From contig AP026132.1 in the NCBI GenBank assembly GCA_030295235.1, positions 248,001 through 312,000 on the forward strand: a DNA stretch of 64,000 nt. Reading direction: 5' to 3'. Numbering within the stretch: position 1 is the stretch's first letter; each line of letters starts with the position of its first letter. The position numbers and the translations under genes are program-made. Positions 52,928 through 62,645 of this stretch are shown piece after piece. The notes beneath the pieces were generated by a model, which was given only the letters and a program-made list of their open reading frames with translations, was not told where the DNA came from and made no database searches. The DNA comes from Fistulifera solaris (Eukaryota > Bacillariophyta > Bacillariophyceae > Naviculales > Stauroneidaceae).

Positions 52928-54450
52928 ATGGCGAACGAAAAGCAGGATAGCAGCATCTTACTTGGCATAATTTCACCCGCCCTCGCAGGCCGGAGCAAGT
53001 TGCCAAATGGTATTACGGCGGAGAATCGCTGCGACACGCTACTCCGGAAACCTAATAATCTTGAAGAGCTATACGATTACGAATACAGCACCGCCAATCT
53101 GGCGAGACAACGGAACCCTTACGTATCTATCGCCATGTCGTGATGATTTTCCGACGACAGTCAAGATTACTTAACTCTCACCTTCATTGAAAACGGTCCG
53201 TCATTCTACATCGTCGGTCAAACGGACGAGGCCGTTGCAGAAACGGTTGCCTATTTTATGGAGCTGGAGGAGCCGCCCGGAGATAGTCTCGGTTTTTGAA
53301 GTCAATAGCGGCGGTGGGGAATTCGACTTTGCTGCTGCGCGCAGACACAGTGTATCAAACGGCTATTTGAAGTAGCACCAACGCGTCGTGTGGAATTTCA
53401 TAGCATGACACTGAGTCCCGAGCAGACTATTGTTTTAGCAACGAGGCAGCATCCGATTCAGATTCAGTTGGTACTTTATGAGTGTTTGTTCGAAGACGAA
53501 GGCGCTCGTTAGTGGGCCAGCTTCAAAATCGCTCATCATCGCTCGGTTCCTTGAAGTTTGATACGTTACAGGCAAGAATACCTTTAAACGTCGACAACTT
53601 GAAACGCTTTATGCAACTTGATACGATAGAGCGCCTGAGTCTACCTTTCTTGGATACTGAGTTTGCCCTTCTTCCTTTTTCAGCAAAAGCGGGCTATCTC
53701 GATTATAACATTTCCTCGCAGTCATTGTTACAAAACGGTTTCCACTCTGTAAATGTGTTGACGAATCGACTTGCTCTTACGATTCATCATGAAATGGAAA
53801 ACTTTCCTACCGACGCTGTGCTTGCATTCTTGAGACGTGTTGCTGATCTGGGTCACTTTGTGGAGTTGAAAATTCAGCTTCTTTTGCGATGACAAAGATG
53901 CCGTGATACCCGACTGTGTTGTTCAAGAAGTTGCTCGTGCCAGCTTGCGAATGTCAACTTGAAAGCGACAATCGGCGCGTTGAGTGGACTTTTCAATTGG
54001 CCGCATTTTTGAGGGCATCAAAGACCACAAAGGACTTCAAACTTAAAAAGTATCTGAGTACATGTCCAAATACGCTGAAGCTTTCGGTCCTGGATATTAC
54101 TACCTTCGAAAGCTGCTTTCCTACAATAGAAACATTACAGTGACTAATGCAAAGGGGAAAGTTTATTCCAATGGAAAACTAGTCGATGAAATATATTCTT
54201 TGAATCGTTTATATCACGGTTCGGCAAATCTAACTGTACAGCCGCCACTACAACGACCATCGCTTATCACGACCGCATTGAACAACCGAGCCTTGAAGAA
54301 CTTTCAGCGAAGTTTCTTTGTTGCTATCACATCATACCGCTGCCTTATGCGAGCTCATTCTTTGTGCAAATTTACACGAGCTACAGCACGATGATTTGCT
54401 TTCCATGCAGAACAACTCTCGGAAACGACATAGAAGAAAAAGCGTCCTCG
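52928..54450 (+). pseudogene. LRR-like tandem family, copy 3 (decayed)
   Basis: Starts like a family member at ATG 52928 (MANEKQDSSILLGIISPALA, then RKPNNLEELYDYEYS) but stops at 53141. Family segments then appear in changing frames: ETVAYFMELEEPP (about 53240), LERLSLPFLDTEFALLPFSA (53630), ALTIHHEMENFPTDAVLAFL (53790), AEAFGPGYYYLRKLLSYNRN and KVYSNGKLVDEIYSLNRLYH (54070-54220), and a basic SRKRHRRK tail near 54415. At least four frame changes plus internal deletions are needed, too many for sequence errors alone, so I call a pseudogene. Compared with copies 1 and 5, the middle LRR region near 53900-54060 is shortened. Confidence 0.78.
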
Positions 54451-54465
54451 GCGACTTAAGTAAAG

Positions 54466-54828
54466 GATGTCATAGCAACCTTTTAACTCAAAACTATTTG
54501 ATACTAGTACAGTACAAGATTCCTTGCAAGAAGTTTCCTGGTCCCTCAATACCTACTTGTTGATCCTAAAGATTGCTAGATTATTCCTAAGGAAAATGAA
54601 GTCCGTCCGGTACCCCAAGTGCATAGTATCGCCAAAAATCTAATCATATTCATACTGTAATACTTGGAGTAGATAGAACCGCTAAGATGCAAAATAGTTC
54701 AAGATTTATTTAGTCTACCTCCTTATTTTACCGCGAAGCTTTGCGTCCCGCGCATTCGCATCATTTCCAGTTTTTTGCTGCAGCCACCTGCAAAGGCTAG
54801 AAGTTTTATATATCTCGACAAACTGATT
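54466..54828. other. Intergenic between LRR-like copies 3 and 4
   Basis: About 360 AT-rich bases. Nothing else recognised. Confidence 0.35.
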
Positions 54829-56342
54829 ATGACGACCGAAGAGACCAGTCCCTTACTGCAAGCGGCGCACTGGAATCATAGGAGAGAGTCGCATACGTTC
54901 ACGCTGTTGCGAAAGCCCATCAATTTAGAAGAGTTAAATAAGTACGGAGACGGTAGCCATCTGGCGAGACAACGGCAGCTAACGTATGTAACACCGCGGA
55001 AGCAATGACGCACCGGAAAACGATAGAGATGGGCTTTTTGTGTATTTCGGTGAGAAAAGTTTGGAGTTAAGAATTGTCGGGAGAAGGGGAGAGCTATTGC
55101 GGAAACCGCTTCCTTTTTTATGGAGTTGGAGGATTTGGGTGATAGCAAGTCATACTTTGGGATTAGTTATGACAAGCATACTTATCCTTCATGTCCCGAG
55201 GATACCTTTGTTTTTTGTGCGCGCAATTCAAGTGTTTAGAAAGGATGTTTGAGGCCGCCTTCCCGATCGGTTGAGCTCTTCAACGTGAAGCTGAGCGCGG
55301 CACAGTCTAGTATCTTGGCATCAAGGTCACATCTTACGCGACTGACGTTCCTCAATTGCGTTTTTGATGATGGTGGGGCTGCTTTTGATGATACACTCCA
55401 AACCCGAGAAACATGTTTTGGTTCATTGACGTTCGACACCGGTACACCATTGAACAATGAAAATCTCGCGCGCCTTTTCAGGTCAACAGGATAGAACATT
55501 TTGCTTCACACTACTTGGATGATGAGGTCGCTCTTCTTGGACTTTCTTTGAGCGTGGAGTGTCTCGACTATGAACTTGCGTCGTCGGCACTGCTTCGAGC
55601 CGAATTTCAGTCTTTACACATAATTGCCAACAAACTCTCACTTGTCATACATCATTGTGAAGAAGAATTTCCAGCGGACCTTTTGCTGTGGTTTTATCGC
55701 TGCTTGGCTGATCTGGGGCATTTTGTTGAGCTGAAGCTTCACCTCAACTTTTGGGCCGTCGAGGAGTCGGATCCACCCAGTTGCGCCCGTGCAAGAACTC
55801 AGCCAGCGCTATCCTTGCAAACCCCAACTTGAAACTGCTTGATATGTGCAATTCCGACTACTACGTGAGTCTTAATTGGGACCCGCACTTGGAAAACGCT
55901 TTTCAGGTGCCTCACAGGTCACAAAGAGCTTCGTGTTCTCAAAATAGATGTCGAAGATGAAGAAATAGCGTTCGGTCCCGATTTCATCTATCTCGCGACA
56001 ACTGCTTTATCACAATAGAAGAATCACAGTGACAAACGACAAAGGAGTATTGTATTCTGATGGGTTTCTGGTTGATAGACTCTATGCGCTCAATCGCTTT
56101 AATGTCGGCTCGGCAGATCTTGCGTTGCAGCCGTCACTGGAGCGACCAGTGCTGGTGGCGACCGCTTTGATAAATAAGCCCATAGCGACTTTCAACGCTC
56201 TGCTCTACTGCTATCAGATCATATTGACGTGCTGTATGAGCGTGTTCAGACTGTACAGCTAGATGAGCTGGATGCAGAAAATAGCTTGTCTACTCCGTCG
56301 CTGTGGAGCAATGGTCGGAAACGAAGAAGACCGACACGGTAA
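54829..56342 (+). pseudogene. LRR-like tandem family, copy 4 (decayed)
   Basis: ATG 54829 opens with MTTEETSPLLQAAHWNH and TFTLLRKPINLEELNKYGDG, then stops at 55006. Later parts of the family follow in three frames: FLWSWRIW-type remnant of FFMELE (about 55110), LTFLNCVFDDGGAAFDDTLQ (55340), VECLDYELASSALLRAEFQS (55550), LSLVIHHCEEEFPADLLLWF (55650), LNWDPHLENAFQ (55870), KGVLYSDGFLVDRLYALNRF (56040-56100) and a basic GRKRRRPTR tail ending at 56342. Multiple shifts make it a pseudogene, although the preserved tail suggests recent loss. Confidence 0.78.
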
Positions 56343-56644
56343 ATAATGCTGTGCACGAGAAATCAACACGAGCACATTCATACAGATGCCTTAGGAGTCT
56401 GAATTCGGAATGACTGGATGAGTAACACGTCTCATCTGTCCCTCGAGCCTCAAGCCATCGAATATTCTCCTTAGTTCAACAGTGTGAAAGATAAAGTAAG
56501 TGTACCGGTACCGTTTACGTAACTAGAAAACAACCTGAAAGCGGTGCGACTGAAACTTGCGTGACATTGTTTTTTCTTCGAAGCTTTTCCCGCACTCATT
56601 TCCTCGCTTCATCGTCGCACAATCACACCCGAAGCGCAAGCAAG
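56343..56644. other. Promoter region of LRR-like copy 5
   Basis: About 300 bases, no gene. A short GT-rich palindrome (GTACCGGTACCG) lies near 56500. Confidence 0.35.
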
Positions 56645-58171
56645 ATGGCGAGTGCAGACTTCAACCCTCTCTTTGGAGTAATTCCATCATTCCTTTGCAA
56701 GCCTAATCAAGTGGCTCGCTGCTTTTTGGTAGACGAATTTTGTACGTTTACGCTACTTCGAAAACCCAGCAATTTAGAGGAGATACTAAAGCACAAGTAT
56801 CTTATGGCTATTTGGCGGAACAATGATACTATGACGTATGTGATACCATATAGTTCCGACAATCTTCCCGATACGAAGAAGCATGGTTTGTCCTTGTGTT
56901 TTGGTGATCAGCGTCCTGAATTGTTCATTGTCGGGGATACACATGACGCGGTTGCGGAAACGGCGGCATTTTTTATGGAGTTGGAAGCACCGACAGACGT
57001 CATATCACTTCTGGAAATCAGCAACTGGAGAGAAGGCCTTTTTGATTTCCGCGCTGCTGGACCTCTGTATTTCACGCAAATGTTTGAGGCAGCTCCGTTG
57101 CTTGAAGTGGAGTTGCGAGATTTGACATTGAGTGCGGTCCAATCTGCTGTTCTCGCATCGAGACCTCATCCTACGCGACTAAAACTTTTAGATTGCTCAA
57201 TAGAGGATGCAGGTACTGCGTTAGTTGACGCGCTTCAGCAGCGCGAAACATCTCTTGGGTCATTTTCGGATCTATGGTACACATCATTGAGCGACGACAA
57301 TCTGAAACGGCTTTTGAAAATCAAAATGATTGAGCACTTAGAGCTTCCATTTTTAGAGCGTGAGCTCACTTTTCTGCCTTTTTCAGCACAAGTGGATTCT
57401 CTTACCTATAATATTTGCTCTGAAACACTGTCGCAATCGCTGGGATTCGATGCAGATATTGTAATTGAGGCCAACAAACTCTCTATCGATATCAGCTTCG
57501 ACTCAGGAAGCTTTCCCACGGAGCTGACCCTTTCGATTCTTCGGCGCTTGGCTATTCTGGGTCCTTCGGAGCTGACATTTAGCTTCCGTGGCAATGTGGC
57601 TTTCAATAATAGCATTCCCAATGCTGTACCGCAAGAGTTGATCCGTGCGATACATGCAAATCGCAACTTGAAGGTTCTCAATTTGTGCGCTCCAGGAAAG
57701 GATTGGGACCCTCACGTCGAAACTCTTTTCAAATGTCTCAAAGATCACAAGGGCCTTTGGACCTTCAAAATAAACGTTTCTGATTCTGCTTTCGGTCCTG
57801 ATTTTTCGCATCTCCGAGAGCTATTATCACACAACCGATACATCAAAGTCGTTGACGAAAGTGGAAAAGTTTATTCAGATGGATTGCTGATCGATAAGCT
57901 CTACTCTTTTAACAGCTTCTATCGGGGGTCAGTGGACTTGGCGGTACAGCCGCCTTTACAGCGACCATTGCTTGTGGCGACCACCTTGACGGAAAGTGCC
58001 TTGAACGACTTTCATCGTTCGGCACTTTTGTTGTCCGATCACATTGATGCCTTCTACGAACTGATTTCATTCGCACAGCTGGATGAATCACATGTATTTG
58101 GCGATGGTGACTCTTCTTTCTCCTTGTCTAATCAGTGCAGCGACCGAAAACGAAGTAGAGCGATGCAGTAA
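56645..58171 (+). CDS. LRR-like tandem family, copy 5 (intact)
   Basis: 508 residues from ATG 56645; the open frame extends upstream to 56561 without an ATG. Same architecture as copy 1: N-terminal domain (FGVIPSFLCKPNQVARCF, TLLRKPSNLEEI, MAIWRNNDTMTYVIP, AAFFMELE), irregular leucine-rich repeats (LKLLDCSIEDAGTALVDALQ, NLKVLNLCAPGKDWDPHVET, FKINVSDSAFGPDFSHLREL), then KVYSDGLLIDKLYSFNSFYR, a helix LLLSDHIDAFYELI and the basic tail DRKRSRAMQ. Identity to copy 1 is moderate by eye (roughly half), so the duplications are not recent. A single exon without breaks suggests it is functional. Function unknown. Confidence 0.82.
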   Translation: MASADFNPLFGVIPSFLCKPNQVARCFLVDEFCTFTLLRKPSNLEEILKHKYLMAIWRNNDTMTYVIPYSSDNLPDTKKHGLSLCFGDQRPELFIVGDTHDAVAETAAFFMELEAPTDVISLLEISNWREGLFDFRAAGPLYFTQMFEAAPLLEVELRDLTLSAVQSAVLASRPHPTRLKLLDCSIEDAGTALVDALQQRETSLGSFSDLWYTSLSDDNLKRLLKIKMIEHLELPFLERELTFLPFSAQVDSLTYNICSETLSQSLGFDADIVIEANKLSIDISFDSGSFPTELTLSILRRLAILGPSELTFSFRGNVAFNNSIPNAVPQELIRAIHANRNLKVLNLCAPGKDWDPHVETLFKCLKDHKGLWTFKINVSDSAFGPDFSHLRELLSHNRYIKVVDESGKVYSDGLLIDKLYSFNSFYRGSVDLAVQPPLQRPLLVATTLTESALNDFHRSALLLSDHIDAFYELISFAQLDESHVFGDGDSSFSLSNQCSDRKRSRAMQ

Positions 58172-58485
58172 GATAGAAAGGTCTTTAAAATGGCGTGTTG
58201 ACTACAGTAATTTTTAGAATCTTTGTTTTGCCTAATCTCTTTACAGGTGGATTGTTCTAGCCGTAGGGAGAACGAAATGAAACTTGCAATCCAAGAATGG
58301 ATGCTGTTGTGTCATATTTCTGCACCTAAAGGATTTATGAAGTACTTCGTTGCAGAGATTCGTCTGCTGTGTGATTTTGGAAGTGCTTCACAATAACGAA
58401 GTGCCCTTACTCGACAAAAAAATGTGCCTAAGCTATGTTGGAGCCATGTTTGCAAATCAAGAGGACGTTAACGAAAGCTGTGACA
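58172..58485. other. Intergenic between convergent genes
   Basis: About 310 bases between LRR-like copy 5 and the hydrolase. No gene seen. Confidence 0.35.
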
Positions 58486-59487
58486 TCATCGATCCAAGAA
58501 CCGCTTCAAAAGAGCCGTAGTATCTTGTGGGGCTTCCGCGTGAACCCAGTGCCCTGCACCTTTAATGGTCGTCAACAAATGGTTCGGAAAGTACTCCCCG
58601 ATGCGTTCCATGTAAGCATGTCGAACAAATCGTGATTGACCGCCATGGATAAGGAATACATCACCATGATACTGGTGAACCGATGGATCGATGTCGAACG
58701 AAGCCAGTGCCTCGATTTGCTTCACAATACTCGAAATCGGTATCTTCCAGTTCGATTCTTTTGCATCCCAATTCGTGAGTATGAACGCACGCAACGCTGA
58801 GTCCGGAATTGTCGGTAGCAAAAACTGATCCACCTCCTTCTTGGACGAGCCGACGGGAATTTTATCCAGAAGAAACAGAATGTCGACAACGGCTTTCCAC
58901 GGTGCATCCTCCTCCGTGTAAGGAACCGGTGCAATATCTAACACGACGAGTCCATCGACTCGTTCCGGAGCCGTCAAAGCAACCGTCTGCGCCACTTTAC
59001 CTCCCATGCTGTGCCCCACGAGTACAGCACGGTCGATTTCGTGTCGATCGAGGAACTGCAAGACATCGGCCGCCATGTCAGTATACGTCATTTCAGGAAC
59101 GGCTTGTGCAGCCGCTGTATCGCCGTGATTCCGCAAATCGACGGCCGTGACACGTCGTGGCTTTTCCAACTGTTGTGCGAGCGAGCGACCGATAGTGGCA
59201 AAATTTCGGCGGTTCCCGAGTAATCCGTGCAACAGCAAAACAGGAGGTGCGTCGGCGGCATCTGGTTCCGGAAGAACAAAGTCCGAGTAATGCAAATCAA
59301 CCGTATTCACTGCTGTCGAGAACGCGGCGGTGCTTTTTGTTGAAATGAAGACCTTTCCTGTAAAGGCGTTTGCTGCAGGTACGGATATCATAGCAACAGC
59401 AGCACACGAATAGAGCGTTCTTCTCCAGAATGGTCGCTTGCGACTTAGCATGCGCTTTTGATATAGCAGACGAAGAGCAGATGTCAT
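58486..59487 (-). CDS. Alpha/beta hydrolase, ABHD11-like
   Basis: 333 residues from ATG 59487. The catalytic core is clear: oxyanion-hole region LLLHGLLGNRRNFATIGRSL, nucleophile elbow GHSMGG (Ser), acid in the D-x-x region, and catalytic His in GAGHWVHAEAP near the C-terminus. LRNHGDTAAA and VVLDIAPVPYTEED are typical of ABHD11 and related mitochondrial esterases such as yeast Imo32. The N-terminal 60 residues are Arg/Ser/Leu-rich with a hydrophobic stretch (LYSCAAVAMISVPAANAFTG). The ANAF sequence there could act as a plastid-import motif, so plastid versus mitochondrion is open. Substrate unknown. Single exon. Confidence 0.86.
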   Translation of the reverse strand: MTSALRLLYQKRMLSRKRPFWRRTLYSCAAVAMISVPAANAFTGKVFISTKSTAAFSTAVNTVDLHYSDFVLPEPDAADAPPVLLLHGLLGNRRNFATIGRSLAQQLEKPRRVTAVDLRNHGDTAAAQAVPEMTYTDMAADVLQFLDRHEIDRAVLVGHSMGGKVAQTVALTAPERVDGLVVLDIAPVPYTEEDAPWKAVVDILFLLDKIPVGSSKKEVDQFLLPTIPDSALRAFILTNWDAKESNWKIPISSIVKQIEALASFDIDPSVHQYHGDVFLIHGGQSRFVRHAYMERIGEYFPNHLLTTIKGAGHWVHAEAPQDTTALLKRFLDR

Positions 59488-60198
59488 TGTTGCCGTTCGG
59501 TGAATCAAGTGCGCCTTTAAGCTTCTCTGTCTCCTGTGCAAGAGAGAGGAGTTGCTGGGTCGTTTAATTGGCAATAGACTAGAGCCTCGTTTACAACACA
59601 AAGTAGCATCAAGAGAATGTCGTTTGCTTATGAGAAAGAGAAAAGGAGACGTTGCTAAAAGGGCACATCATCAAGAAGACGGTTTTTCACGAATAAATCA
59701 GTACCGTTTTATCGAAAAACTCTTTAACTCGCAAATCACTTGACTAAAATATCAAATTGGTCTGAATTTTTGTATATTATTCCTATTTTTCTAAGAAACT
59801 GCATTTTTGGTCATTGGTTACATGAAGAACACCGAGGAAAGACAGACACACGTCGGTGTGAGTGCGCGCGCGATGCGCGACTGCGACAGAAACTCTTCTT
59901 GAAACACGATACACGTGTCGGACTTTACAAAAGAGTGTAGGATTTTCTAGTAGACAAAATTCAAACTACACTAGATAATAAAGTACAAAGACCGCTGGCG
60001 ACCGACGACAAAAACTCTGACTGATTTTTGGCTCGGATTGCGCCCATAGATTTTTACATTTGTTTTTTTGCTGTTGCGGGGAAAACGCACGATGCAATCG
60101 TCTATCTCGGTACGAATTCTACGTAGCTTGTACGTGCTCTTTCTCGACCATGGCGGTCGCTCATCTTTGTCTTTTTCTTCCTTCATTTTGATCGACAG
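59488..60198. other. Divergent region, including the undetermined 5' part of the casein kinase gene
   Basis: No gene seen in 59488-60140. An ATG GCG at 60150-60155 followed by GTCGCT...CGACAG could be a minimal first exon with a 43-nt intron, but this is shorter than any other intron here. Confidence 0.3.
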
Positions 60199-61410
60199 AA
60201 ATATCGTATAACGAAGAGGGTAGGCGGAGGATCCTTTGGTGACATTTACCTTGGGGTGGGCGCAAACGGCGAAAAGGTGCGTGCACTGGTCATCAATTAA
60301 TTTGAAATCTGTTCCTCGGTCGTGAGTTGATGATGTTTGAAATGAATGACCTGGCTGCGGAAGTTCCAGGCGTACGCTTAGACCTAGAAAACTTTTTCGT
60401 GGCCTGCAAAAATAGCTTCTGAAGTTAGAACTGAGAGGCACTGGTTCTTTGTTCTATCGGTCTAGTCGATCTACTCATTCGTCATCTTCTACTACGTTCG
60501 TCGCGGCTCGTTTGGTCTTTTTTATCTTTACACCGAGCGCTCTAACGGTTTCATTTTTATTATAATAAAAACAGGTTGCTGTTAAATTCGAGAAACACGG
60601 AGCTCGCTGCCCTCAGCTTCGTCATGAGTACAAAGTATATCGTGAATTGCAAAATGCTCCCGGCTTTGCTAAGGTGCACTATTTTGGGACCCAAGATTCG
60701 TACAATTTAATGGTTATGGATCTTTTAGGACCGTCGTTGGAGGATCAATTTAATAAGTGCGGCCGTCGCTTTTCGCTGAAGACTGTTCTGATGATTGCCG
60801 ATCAAATGCTGGAGCGTGTGGAATTAATGCATTCTCGTCATCTGATTCATAGAGACATTAAACCCGCAAACTTTGTGACAGATGCAGGAGGGCGTGCGAA
60901 CGGAAACTTTATTTATTGCATTGACTTTGGTTTGTCAAAGCGATACCGACACCCCGTACACTTCAACACATACCCCAGCGCGAAGGACGTTCGTTGACGG
61001 GAACGCCAAGATACGCGTCGATCAATAATCACTTGGGTGTAGAGCAGTCTCGTCGAGACGACCTGGAGTCCATTGGCTACGTCTTGGTGTATTTTCTGAA
61101 AGGAGGGCTTCCTTGGCAGGGACTAAAAGCCAAGTCGGCGACAAAGAAGTACAAGCTGATCATGGAGAAAAAGCAACAGATTACCATTCCTGCCCTATGT
61201 CAAGGATGTCCCAGTCAATTCGCTGAGTACCTCGCTTATTGCCGCTCTTTGAAATTTGAAGCAAAACCCAACATAGCGTACCTTCGTGGGATGTTCCGTG
61301 ATCTGTTCCGCTCGCAAGGTTACACAAACAATCACAGCAGCTTGGATTGGGATTGGAACCGTGTCGAAGGAAGTGCGAGTGACAAACCTGCTGGCGAGGC
61401 CATGGAATAA
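60199..61410 (+). CDS. CK1: Casein kinase 1 family protein kinase (5' exon unresolved, one frameshift)
   Basis: Exon 60199-60276 ([20 protein letters not shown]: glycine loop), intron 60277-60574, then an exon from 60575 to the stop at 61410. Landmarks: VAVKFEKH (catalytic Lys), [33 protein letters not shown] (HRD and Asn), [11 protein letters not shown] (DFG), [20 protein letters not shown] (activation segment with the CK1-typical LTGTxRYAS), [27 protein letters not shown]1 normally has HRDIKP-D/E-N; here it is Ala. A base is missing near 60955-60965: RYRHPV should continue as [15 protein letters not shown], which requires one extra base. The first exon is not identified; the protein is about 305 residues without it. 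Confidence 0.9.
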
Positions 61411-62059
61411 ATCTTTTCAGGGACGATTTAGGATAATAGATTCAACTTTGTAATGTGGACAGTGTTTACCGTAGGCTCGACCCATGTGGTGTCATTAGAG
61501 TGTACCAGGCATGCCTCAATTTTTTGACTGGGTCTACTCAATTCTTTTTGTGCATCGAGATGATAGGCACTCTAGAACGAAGTAGAAAAAATTAACAAAG
61601 GGCTGAGTTGACAAAAATTCCCAACCTGACGCTATTCCGGCTTCTTTTGCAACTAAAATTGTTACTCCGTATAAGAATAGCAACTTGTTGGGGTAGCGAT
61701 TTCAAGTAGAGTTAGCCTTATAGCATTCGGGAGGCAAACATGTTGCTTACTATGATAGAGAGCGAGATGATTAGGCTTTTGCTGAGAAGGTCGTGGTATC
61801 GTAACTGCAACTTTTTCGGTGCATCCGGCATCCATAGTTCATCCGCATGCAGGAGTGAGTCATTCAAACACGAATTGAGAGGAGTGCCGGGTTGCTTGTT
61901 CTGGACTTAAAAATTTTCATTACCGCTACGAATTCTCCTTACTCCTTACCGCTCTACTGGAACCATTTTACACGCAAAACAAGGCCGAAACGGAAAAGGA
62001 TTACCCTCGACGGATCAACATCATCTTGTCTACTCCGAAATACATTAGAAAACGGCACC
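61411..62059. other. Intergenic, upstream of eL29
   Basis: About 650 bases. TACTCCGTA at 61663-61671. A 64-codon frame from about 61892 overlaps the eL29 start in the same direction without support. No gene seen. Confidence 0.35.
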
Positions 62060-62443
62060 ATGGTCAAGGTGGGTAATTTTTTGTAGCAGCGGAAGTTGTT
62101 GCACATGCGCGGATAGAAAAGGAAGTTCGTCGTTTGGCCTATGAATATCAGTTGGAGTTGTTGTCGTTTTGGATTAGCTTTTCACAAAACATACTAACAC
62201 GCTTCTCGGTTATTCAAATCTCTCTTTATTGACTGGTTTATATATATTCAATTTCTGGTTTTCAAACAATAACAGCAAAAGAACACTTGCGCTCACAACA
62301 ACACACACAAGGCCCACCGAAACGGCATCAAGGTCCGCCAGAGAACTCGCTACGTTTCTCAAAAGGGAAAGGATCCTAAATTTCTGCGCAACCAGAAGTT
62401 CGCTAAGAAGTACAATGGCAGCAAGCGAACACATGACGAGTAG
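62060..62443 (+). CDS. RPL29: 60S ribosomal protein eL29
   Basis: Small basic protein of the cytosolic large ribosomal subunit. Exon 1 is only nine bases (62060-62068, ATG GTC AAG), the intron 62069-62275 (207 nt, GTGGGT...AACAG) and exon 2 62276-62443. The product of 58 residues reads [40 protein letters not shown], then [10 protein letters not shown] near the end. This matches eL29 ([18 protein letters not shown], and [12 protein letters not shown]). The very short first exon and single start triplet are why no long frame reveals it. Intron placement right after the third codon is common in ribosomal protein genes, where the first intron may carry regulatory sequence. Confidence 0.93.
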
Positions 62444-62645
62444 AGTGGTGGAGATAGGGCCCGGAAAATGTTGACGAGTTTGAAACATCAATATCATATA
62501 ATTTCATCGTAAAAGCCACTTCATTCATCTACTAAGCTTTGCTTCAGTTGCAAACGTCGCTTGAATCTTTCTACTTATTCTAACTACCGGTTTTCGAATG
62601 GGCATGAGCTGTATAGAGTCCACGACCGTTGTCAAATCATCGTTT

